Origin: Populus alba
Lineage: Eukaryota; Streptophyta; Magnoliopsida; Malpighiales; Salicaceae
Reading direction: 5' to 3'
Assembly (NCBI RefSeq): GCF_005239225.2
Contig: NC_133298.1
Location: forward strand, 310,001 to 374,000
DNA: 64,000 nt
Each line of letters opens with the position of its first letter. Position 1 is the first letter of the stretch. Below the pieces are notes generated by a model. The model did no database searches and had not been told where the DNA came from. It worked only from the letters and a program-made list of their open reading frames with translations. The position numbers and the translations under genes were made by a program. Positions 55,730 through 64,000 of this stretch are shown here, one piece after another.

Positions 55730-56277
55730 TCACGCGATCCTTGAGGAGGGAATACTGCTATAATAGGTCTGAATGGCAGTTAGTATGATGGTAAAAGTGG
55801 CAAGCAACAAATTGCAATAAAAGGTCCATGGACTATTAAAATAAACTCGCAGCCACATGGCTACCCATTTCTTTAGGACTTTCCTGTGCTCCTTTTCAAT
55901 GCTGGATTTAACTTGAATGTAAGCATAAGGATCGGGTTTCAAATGGCTGGCTATCTGGTTGAAGAGTTCTGCGGCTTGTTCATCACTTCCTAGAGTGTTG
56001 AGGAGTATGCCCTTCGATCGCAGCACCTGCACGTCTCTTTGGGTATCAATCAATGAATCCATGAAGCATACGTAAGAAGTGACCCGAGATTCATTGGATG
56101 CAACATGGCATGCTTCATAGGCCACCAAGTTTAAAAGCAAGGACTTGGTACGAAAGAGTTATCTAATTCTTAATGGAGGAATATAGAGACTTCGAGTGAT
56201 CAACCATCTCCGTTTGAACTGGACATCGGTGAAAAGACCAGTCTTGCTTGGCTTAAAATGGATGCCAATATTCCTAA
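55730..56277 (-). pseudogene. DUF247 pseudogene 4, 3' part (C-terminal half), cut by a retrotransposon
   Basis: Close copy of gene 2 from its LRNIGIHF region to the C-terminus. The frame 56140-55730 holds SLLLNLVAYEACHV-like sequence from residue 1 and ends in a shifted membrane helix (LLATFTIILTAIQTYYSSIP). Frameshifts occur near 56150 (CGAAAG insertion) and 55810. At 56277 the gene is interrupted by the gypsy element. It continues at 60715 after the duplicated CCTAA. It cannot make a full protein. Confidence 0.9.
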
Positions 56278-56677
56278 TGATGGGACACTGAACCGGAAAC
56301 ATTATTTATGCACGCGAATGATCATAGACGATGAAGGATAGCCCAAACAATTAAGAGATCGGGCTTTAACTTATGTTTTGGGCTTAATTTATATGAACTT
56401 TTAGATGAGTTTTATTAATTTGTTTTTATTTTGTTGGGCTTGATTTAATTATTGTTAAGTATTTTGTTTAGTGGGCTATAAGCCCAATTGCTTATTGTAG
56501 TTAGGGTTTTAGTATAAATACCCTACTTTTCTAAATGTTAAGGGACTTTTGAATGAATGAAAAAAATGCAGATTTGCACATCTCCAACCCCTCTCCTCCT
56601 CTTCTTTAGCTTCTTTCTTCTTTAAAAGCTTCTTTTTTTCTTGCTTTAATTCTTTTTAACTTATTGTTCCGGCGTCA
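56278..56677 (+). repeat. 5' LTR of the 4.4-kb gypsy element
   Basis: Starts TGATGGGACACTGAACCGG and ends TTCCGGCGTCA. A TATAAATA box lies at 56513-56520, after TAGTTAGGGTTTTAG, and CT-rich sequence (56580-56640) follows the likely transcription start. It differs from the 3' LTR mostly by single-base indels. Confidence 0.92.
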
Positions 56678-56679
56678 AA

Positions 56680-56698
56680 TTTGGTATCAGAAGCACGG
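56680..56698 (+). promoter_or_regulatory. Primer-binding site (initiator Met tRNA type)
   Basis: TTGGTATCAGAAGCACGG begins three bases after the LTR. It matches the plant TGGTATCAGAGC site with one extra A. Confidence 0.8.
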
Positions 56699-58290
56699 CT
56701 TTTAATTGTTCTTACAAATTAATCGATCCATGTGTTATGTTTAAACCCTAAGATTAATCTATCATCGAAACATATAAAAAAAAAAAAAGGTTATTGTTAA
56801 TCGAAAAAAAAAGTTACTGTTCAATTTCCTCTACGTACTAAATCACACCTCTACACCGCAGCCGCCGGGAAGAAAAAAAAAACCAGATCAGGCACTGTTT
56901 CATTCTCTCCACAGCAAAACAGCCACCGAACTCTGTCACTGTTCAGCTTTGGCACTGTACATGGCCTCCACCAGCAACAGCTGACACCAGGTTTGACAAT
57001 CAACATTGTACACTGTTCAATCAATCAAAAAACAGCCACACGGCAGGGCAACACTTCCATCCTCATGAGAGAGCAGATTGGGGCATCCCCAATAGCCAAC
57101 CAAAAACCACGACAGCTCTCTACAACATCGACATCAGACAAAATCGCATCACCTCCTACAACAGGCCTCTCTTCACGCCATCGACGACTCTGCCCATCAG
57201 CCACCATTCTCGCACCACCAGTAAACTCGCCACAGGCCTCCACAGCAGACCCATTAGTGACAACAACCACAACCAGTCGTCTGCCGCATCTGAGCTCACC
57301 AGCAATAGAGCGAAATTGTAGCAACAAAAGAGATCTTCATTCTTCGGCAACAAAGACGGAACAGTAAAAAAATGGCCAGTGGCAACCACCACCTCTAGTG
57401 GCCGCAATAGTCGTCGCCGTCAATCTGTTACGTCCCCGTCGCCAGCACAACAGTAACCGAGAAATTGCAGAGACAAAGGAAACTCAACATTGCAGCACAG
57501 AAGGCATTGGAGGGGAAATTAATCAACCCACCACGTTAGCCCTCTAAATCCACGTCAGCCCGCCACAACAGGCATTGAGCAGCCACATCATTGTCCGCCT
57601 CACATCAGCATGAGCAGCAATGTCAACCCCAATTGCCATGTCATCTGAGGTCCATCCGCAATCGAATTCGACAATTTGAATCTTGGTCGGTAAATTACTC
57701 TACTTTTTGGTTTGTTGATTTTTACTTCTTTGGTATTTGCATTTAGTATTCGAAATTATCATTAATATTTCTTTTTGTGGCCAAAAAAAAAAAATCTCAC
57801 CTACCATTTTTATTGTTAATTATGTTCATCAACCTCTTTCATTAGTGATAGCTAATATGCTTGTTCTATTTGATAATTATAAGTTCTCGCTTGTGACATT
57901 GTGTTTGTTTAATCATTTACAAAAAAAAAAATCTAGTATTACATGCTTACAATTTTATTAGTGTAATTTGTTCTTGATTAATTTCCACATTTAAAAAAAA
58001 AAGATAAAAAAAAAAATAGCTTTATTTTTGTATTGTGATTTTACATGCAAGAACCATTTGTGATCTCAATTCCATTTATAAGTTAGTATTGCATGCATTT
58101 GTGTCACGATCATCCTAGTGTCTAAGCTCAAGTTTACACTTACTGTAGACTCATCCTTTAGTGATACCCTGATGGATGCATTTCAAAGGAACGGCAAACT
58201 TAGGTGATCAACATGTTTACAAGAAATTGAGCCCCAAAGAGAGTTTTCAAAATAAGGTACTCAAAGACCAATAAATATCACAAGAAATAA
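56699..58290 (+). other. Untranslated leader of the gypsy element
   Basis: Low-complexity, CA-rich sequence (56820-57680), then AT-rich sequence. ORFs such as 56993-57367 on either strand have composition-driven Thr/Ser/Pro-rich translations and no domain. No gene seen. Confidence 0.5.
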
Positions 58291-58299
58291 TCATTATGG

Positions 58300-59470
58300 A
58301 CAAGATCACTCTGAGCGACACCAATATGACCATCATTTAGGTTTACTCTAAAACATGATGACTTTGATGAGCGAGTCTTGAGTCCTAACAAAAAAAATAG
58401 AAGCGCCCCACTTTTGAACGGTCGTACATGAACCCTTGGATATTTGATATGTGGATTCGTGATATGGATTAATTCTTTGAGTGGCATAATTTGTCTGATA
58501 ATAAGAGAGTTAGATTTGCTAAGATGAAACTCATTGATAAAGCCAAAAATTTATTGGAGAGATGCTGAGGATTGTTTAGAGATGAGAGGTAAACCTCCTA
58601 TAACTGATTGGATCAAAATGAAACAAAAACTTCAAGGAAAAGTACCTACCCAATCTTATAGAAATAAAACTCTTAGACCAATGGAACAATCTAAGACAAG
58701 GGAATAAGTCTATCAATGAATATATAACGGCAATTTAATGAAATTACATGATTAGATGTGCCATAAGAGAGAATGAAGCCATGACTTTGCGTAGATTTTG
58801 TAGAGGCTTAAATGATGATCTTAGAAAGAGAAGTTGTATTTCAAGGTGTATCTACCCTTGACCAAGCTTATACCTTAACTAAAGAATTACAAGTTGGTCA
58901 CAAAGAATCAGTAGAAAAATCGTCAGGACTCTTATAGTATCCCTATTAGGTCGCCAATTCAGAAGTTAGTGATTCTTTGTTAGTTGCTGCCACCCCACGA
59001 AGAGACCTAATCCTAGTAACTCACAACCTTACAAGAAAGATAAAGGCAAACGAGTTGTTAATGAAGTGTCTAAAGTGAGTTCTATGGTCAAGTGTACTAA
59101 TTGTCTAGGTTTTGGTCATATCTCTTTAGATTGTACCTCTAAACCTTTAGTCATCCAAAAATATAAGGATCTATGTAAAGAGGAATATTGTAGTGTTGAA
59201 GTGTATGAGCCTAATCTTGAGGATTTTGGTGACCTAGATGACGAGGATGTGCAAGAAGAGGGACCCAACACAATGAGTCCCAATGAGCTTGAGAATGAAG
59301 TTAAGAAAGAGTCTGATAAGTCTGCTTTAATGGTGGAGGAAATTTTAAAGAACTCTTCAGTGGAATCACCTATAGAGATAAGTATGGTCTTAGAAGAGTC
59401 TCATGATATTAGTCCTCCTGAATTATCTGATTCCTCACCCACACATGCTTGGTGTCTCAGCACATCATAA
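58300..59470 (+). pseudogene. Gag of the 4.4-kb gypsy element, frameshifted N-terminal part, intact zinc-knuckle part
   Basis: Bases 58430-58900 encode pieces of a retrotransposon gag (FEWHNLSDNKRVRFAKMKLI, then RGKPPITDWIKMKQKL) in several frames. The open frame 59066-59470 (134 aa) holds a CCHC zinc knuckle CTNCLGFGHISLDC (59093-59134), followed by an acidic tail. Gag packages the element's RNA. Frequent single-base changes break it, but the amino-acid pattern is well kept, so the damage is recent or partly due to sequencing error. Confidence 0.85.
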
Positions 59471-59639
59471 GTTTAGAGCAACATGTTGAGTTTCTTGACC
59501 CTTACCACATGCACTTTATGAGGAAGATGAAGATAATCCTAGTTTTACTTGATTGTGTCCATACCATATGTCTACACAAGTTTCAAAACAATGTTTGTCT
59601 CATTCCACACCGCTCATCATTTAGTGTTCATAGTTACAA

Positions 59640-59963
59640 AACTTGAGGAGCCGATGAACACCTTCCCATATCTCCTCATGATAGGATGTCTAAGTTAGCA
59701 GAGTCATTACAATGTAGAGTTCATAAATTTGCACATTGGAGATCAATGAAACAAATTCAAAAACAAGTAATGAAACAATACAAATTTCGAAGCTGAATTT
59801 TCTTAAATATCATGATGCACTTAATGTTGGAGATTATTTCATGATACAGATTAGACCTGAACGGTGTCCTTTGGAAACTGATCATAAATTGCAAGTAAGT
59901 AGTGCTAGACCATTCAAAGTGTTGCAAATGATTACATCAAATAATTATGTCATTAAATTTTGA
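59640..59963 (+). pseudogene. Integrase C-terminal fragment of the gypsy element
   Basis: The frame 59736-59963 contains LNVGDYFMIQIRPERCP and SARPFKVLQMITSNNYVIKF, the GD-x-V-x-IRPERFP module at the end of Ty3/Gypsy integrases. The upstream stretch 59650-59735 gives the preceding linker (DRMSKLAESLQCRVHKF) in another frame. Everything between gag and this point, about 3 kb in a complete element, is missing. Confidence 0.8.
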
Positions 59964-60311
59964 AATTAAACTTTGATATTAGCTCTACTTTGAAACATGA
60001 AAGACCTCAGTATTTATAAAATACAGCCTACCCCTGATGCTCCTTTTGATACCCCCCTACCTCATTATCCATAATCTTTGGCACAAAAAGGAACATATTA
60101 ATGCTACTTTGAAATGCAACAAGTTGCTTTTACCAGGGAATGGTGAACTTCAGCAAATCCTAGTAGATGGGACTCGACGAACCAGATTCAGACTATACTT
60201 GGATTATCAGAGATACATCACAAGCAACTTGATACTTATCTTTGAGAGCATTATCGGAGTTGCCTTGATCCTATTACTCGACGGGTCGAGTTCTTCCAAC
60301 CCCGGGAGAAT

Positions 60312-60714
60312 TGATGGGGACCTGAACCGGAAACATTATTTATGCACGCGAATGATCATAGACGATGGAGGATAGCCCAAACAAATTAAGAGATCGGGCT
60401 TTAAATTTTATGTTTTGGGCTTAATTTATATGAACTTTTAGATTGAGTTTTAATTAATTTGTCTTTATTTTGTTGGGCTTGATTTAATTATTGTTAAGTA
60501 TTTTATTTAGTGGGCTATAAGCCCAATTGCTTATTGTAGTTAGGGTTTTAGTATAAATACCCTACTTTTCTAAATGTTAAGGGACTTTTGAATAAATGAA
60601 AAAAATGCAGATTTGCACATCTCCAACCCCTCTCCTCCTCTTCTTTAGCTTCTTTCTTCTTTAAAGCTTCTTTCTTTTCTTGCTTTAATTCTTTTTACTT
60701 ATTGTTCCGCGTCA
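60312..60714 (+). repeat. 3' LTR of the 4.4-kb gypsy element
   Basis: Starts TGATGGGGACCTGAACCGG and ends TTCCGCGTCA, with TATAAATA at 60552-60559. It is followed directly by the duplicated CCTAA and then DUF247 sequence. Confidence 0.93.
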
Positions 60715-61596
60715 CCTAAGCTCCTCAGCGGGATGATAACGATACCAGTTCATTTGAGAATCGTTCTTGAACGAACTCTTCTCAGAGTGTTCTGGTACAT
60801 TCGTTCCAGAGCAAAATCGCATATGTAAAAGTTCAAGAAGATGGGCTGCAGGCTGATCAGGTGCGGGACCTTGGGAATTTCCTATCGTTAATGATCTTGG
60901 CAATTCACGCAAAAAAATTTTGTTATCTTTTCCTTGAGCTCTGTTCCAGCAGGAAAGTCAACGAAACTTGATCGCAGAAAGCTGTAAGAATTTTCATCTG
61001 AGTTTTGGATCCCGGGTATCTGAAACTCATCCAAATTTGGTGAGAACTTCAAAAAGGGAGTTGGTTCTCGAGTAAGAACAAGTCCTTCGTTACCAAAGCA
61101 GCATCGTGTCGACTCATCCTCCAGATTTTTCAAGGCTGCTGAATAGAGGCAGAAGAGGAATTGGACAATGAAGCAACCATCAAGAAACATCATGTCACGG
61201 CAAATTGCTCGTCGTTGAGATTTTTTCACTGCGTCTTTCTGCGGGATAGCAATCTTTTACATTGCTTGCCACTGCTTCCACCTCTCTGTATATTTGCTCA
61301 ATGGGTTTTTCATTATGTAATGCGAACTGACGAGCGTATGTAACCTTGAGCTTCTCCATTTCCTTAGTTTTTCCTTCCCATGGTGATAGGGACCAATGGA
61401 GACCACCGATGGATGGTAACAATCGCTGTTTTGTTGAATATCACGAAACGTTAATGGAACCTTCGGGAAATGTCGCCCTTTCCGTTGGTTGTCATCAATG
61501 AAAGTGGTCCCTTTCTGCCTCAGCATTCATTATCTGTATCAGCAACTGACAATTTTCAGAGGAAGCAGGATCATTGCTATCAGTACTGTCGGACAT
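60715..61596 (-). pseudogene. DUF247 pseudogene 4, 5' part (N-terminal half)
   Basis: Collinear with residues 1 to about 285 of gene 2. The ATG at 61596 gives MSDSTDSNDPASSENCQLLI. The frame breaks soon after MNAEAE and moves through at least four frames (pieces with KVPLTFRDIQQNSDCYHPSV, SIGPYHHGKEKL, MMFLDGCFIVQFLFCLY, ELPRSLTIGNSQGPAPDQ and AAHLLELLHMRFC). Most breaks are single-base insertions. The other half is at 55730-56277. Confidence 0.9.
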
Positions 61597-63200
61597 TGCT
61601 AACAGTACTTTTCTACTTCATTAATTAACGCAGCAATGAACAATAGGATACGATTATATATAATATTACAAAAAAGACTCTAGAAAGCTATAGCTTGATA
61701 TTGAAGTAGCTGCAATTTTGGAACAAGTATTTTAGCTTTACTTGGAGGTGGAGCAAATTTTGTCGTCTAAAGCTGGTCAATGGTCGTTTTGATAGATAAA
61801 TGCATTGGACCATTTCTTATCTTCCTTGCTCATTTGCTGTTATGTAAAAATATAAACAAAAATGTCAATGCTTCGTTACTCATTTCTTGTTACGGAAAAT
61901 TAAAAAAACAAAAAATCAGTTCCAAGGGTGTGTTTGGAGAATTAAAATTGCATGTTACATGTTAAATAGTAATATAAAATAATTAATTAAAATTTTAATT
62001 AGGCAATTTAAACTGGAATTGAAATGATTTTTTAATATAATATATATTAAATTTTTATATACAAAGGCGAATGAATATTAATAATTAAATTTTTTAAATT
62101 GAGATATTTTTTTTACTGCTTTGTACATGATAATTGTCTTATTTACTTAATTATTTTACTAATGCTATTTGCATTGAATAGGGAATCAAAGAAACTTGCT
62201 TTCATTTTGTTTTACTAAGGCGCTTTTTACTTTTCTCTGACAAATTTTGATTGAAAAAAGGCAAAATTTAAACTAAATTAATCTGACCAATCTTATTTAG
62301 CACAAAAATAAAAGAGCACGTCTACATGGGCTTTCTCTTTAATTGCACAATTGCTAAATTCTTATCCTCCACCCTTTCTATATATACTAAGTTAAGTTCT
62401 AGAAATAATTTTTATATTATTAAATCTTAGAAATGATTTTATATTATTCATCTCTAATATATCTTTTTTTAAGTGATTTTTTTTAAATTTGAACTTGAAA
62501 CTTATATAGATTCATTAATTATTTTATATTTATTTTTTCTAATTTAATTATAAAAAATAGAGGTATTAGGATTCAAACTTATAACTATTTTGCTATTGAG
62601 ATTATCGATTGATATTATATTAAAGAATTATTTTTAAAAAAATTATTTAATGTTATGTTTTACATTATTTCAAATAGTTTATGTCCAATCAAATTTCATG
62701 CAGAATTCAAGTATATATGCTAATAGCAAATGTATGATGCATGTATCTTTAAGTTTTAGGAAGTGTGGTGTTATTTAAATTTATTATTTTTCTCGAGTAC
62801 TAAATATGAACTTTAATTTGTTAGAGAGTATAATTAAGAACCATAAGGCATCTAACCTTGATTAATTTTCCACAATGCATAATTAAGCTACAAACCAATT
62901 CGGAACTAGCCTTCTTGTTTACTATTGCTGTTAACGATATAGTTATGGTAAAGGATCACACCATTATGTGGTTCAGAGCCTGTTGAAACATCTCTATGAA
63001 AATAAAAAAATCACATGGAGTAAAAACATAGTGGGAGAAATTGTTTTTATTGGTGGAGAAATTGATCTGATACTTGATTGTGAAGATGTCCCTCAAAGAG
63101 AAGAGAACTGGTTTGCTAGCGATACCATGTCTATTTAATAAGTTGATATATTGTTATTATATCATGCATGTTATTGATGAAGATGTTGATAATAAACGGT
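61597..63200. other. Upstream flank of pseudogene 4 and last recognisable array spacer
   Basis: Bases 61600-61800 match the gene 2 and 3 promoter side. Bases 61800-62340 match 49600-50110. Bases 62380-63180 match the spacer (AACTGGTTTGCTAGCGATAC at 63106) with growing divergence. No supported gene. Confidence 0.7.
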
Positions 63201-64000
63201 GTAAAAATATTAATAATGCCTGCTTTATACACAAAAATCTGGTGTTTGTAGAAAAATTATATAAATAAAAAATTTGTTTGCATGGCTTATAATAACCTAA
63301 AAAAATATATAAAAGGATATACCAGGTATGATTAGACATACCAAACCAACATCAGGTATGGGTGGAGTTTAGGGCTGAAATTCCAGCCATATGAGCCAAG
63401 CACAATATTTGGGCTGTGTTTTTTTTTTTAACCATCGGTATCTATTGCTGCATTCTAAATTCCACACTACCTATGGTTGCTTCATGAATCATGATCACCA
63501 GGACATGCATGTACCCCGATTTTTCTGCAAGCACTATCATTGTTCCAATCGTAAATCTAAAAGCTGAAAAGCAACATAATAAATTTGGAAGTGTTAGGAA
63601 ACGGAGCTCAAAACACTGTTTGATAAAAAAATAATTTTTTTGTTTAAAATTATATATTTTAAAAATCATTTTTAATGTGCTAATAATAATAAAAAAAAAT
63701 TTAAAAAATAAAAAAATATTAATTTTAATACTTTTTAAATGAAAAACATTTTAAAAAATAACCACTACAATAATATCAAACACTATAAAATGCTAGAAAT
63801 GAAACCAAAACACATGAATAATTGAAGCATGAAGCATGAGTTTCTCAACCGTCAAATACATATTTGTTAATAATTAGATAACATAAAAAGTTTAATAAAA
63901 TATATTTATGAAATAGATAAACATGTTCAAGATCAAAAAGAGATTTTGTTTACATCAAATAATTTGTAAGATAAAAACATTTACAACTTTTGATCACTTT
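63201..64000. other. Right edge of the window, outside the array
   Basis: No similarity to the DUF247 units is seen after about 63200. Short ORFs on both strands have no recognisable domain. It contains one MITE-like element (63608-63786). Confidence 0.5.
63608..63786. mobile_element. Small AT-rich MITE-like element
   Basis: CACTGTTTGATA at the left and TATCAAACACTATA at the right form short inverted ends around an AT-rich core (AAAATATTAATTTTAATAC). Similar cores occur at about 32400-32520, 46440-46610 and 52070-52260. Confidence 0.45.

Larger units (their letters stand above)
56278..60714 (+). mobile_element. Gypsy-type LTR retrotransposon inserted in DUF247 pseudogene 4 (non-autonomous)
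   Basis: A complete element in outline: two LTRs of 400 and 403 bp, a Met-tRNA-type primer-binding site, a broken gag, a fragment of integrase, and a purine tract (GGGAGAA, 60304-60310). Target duplications CCTAA flank it (56273-56277 and 60715-60719). In intact gene 2 the site reads ATTCCTAAGCTCC (42805-42817). Protease, reverse transcriptase, RNase H and most of integrase are missing, so it must have been moved by enzymes of another element. It lies on the strand opposite to the gene. Confidence 0.93.

Noticed and set aside
56993..57407. ORFs on both strands in the retrotransposon leader
   Set aside because: Composition-driven Thr/Ser/Pro-rich or Val-rich translations in CA-rich DNA, with no domain and overlapping on both strands.
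33903..61596. Array as a self-incompatibility or sex-determining locus
   Set aside because: DUF247 genes mark grass S and Z loci, but no partner gene or allelic data are visible here, so such a role would be speculation.

Overview
This is a plant nuclear window, most likely from a dicot tree such as a Salicaceae species. That guess rests on the style of the repeats and is not proven. The sequence is AT-rich, has plant introns, retrotransposons with plant primer-binding sites, a CACTA transposon, and a tandem family of DUF247 (UPF0481) membrane-protein genes. A block of exactly 500 N (8766-9265) is an assembly gap. No prokaryotic features, CRISPR arrays or convincing tRNA or rRNA genes were seen.

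Layout. Bases 1-6484 are long LTRs of one Ty3/Gypsy-like family, nested in each other. Bases 6485-7488 hold the 5' end and promoter region of a lost DUF247 copy. A CACTA (En/Spm) transposon starts at 7489 and runs, heavily interrupted, to about 26026. Nested in its transposase gene is a minus-strand Tat/Athila-type gypsy element (about 10879-19605). It keeps gag, a damaged protease and integrase ends but has lost RT/RNase H and the integrase core, and it carries an accessory ORF and a degenerate LOG-like (cytokinin-activating enzyme) gene. DUF247 spacer sequence resumes at 26027. It is broken by another solo LTR (26451-29898).

From 29.9 to about 63.2 kb is a tandem DUF247 array, all on the minus strand. 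Gene 1 (33903-35612, 569 aa) has an extra internal hydrophobic segment and a charged Pro-rich repeat. Gene 2 (42279-43664, 461 aa) has the compact form. Gene 3 (47053-48555, 500 aa) is a hybrid: gene-2 type at its 5' end and promoter side, gene-1 type at its 3' end and downstream flank. The switch falls within a few bases of the codons for the conserved DGCF motif. Gene 4 (55730-61596) is a pseudogene split by a 4.4-kb gypsy element with LTRs, a primer-binding site and a 5-bp target duplication. Two older DUF247 C-terminal relics lie at about 39.0-39.4 and 55.0-55.3 kb.

The array looks like the product of segmental duplication, unequal crossover, gene loss and transposon insertion. DUF247 proteins are plasma-membrane-type proteins of largely unknown function; one branch is known from the grass self-incompatibility loci. 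No role for these copies can be read from the sequence alone. Other notable structures are a perfect 154-bp palindrome (45444-45597), an 88-bp double-hairpin insertion (39213-39300), and an excess of single-base indels right of about 48.5 kb.
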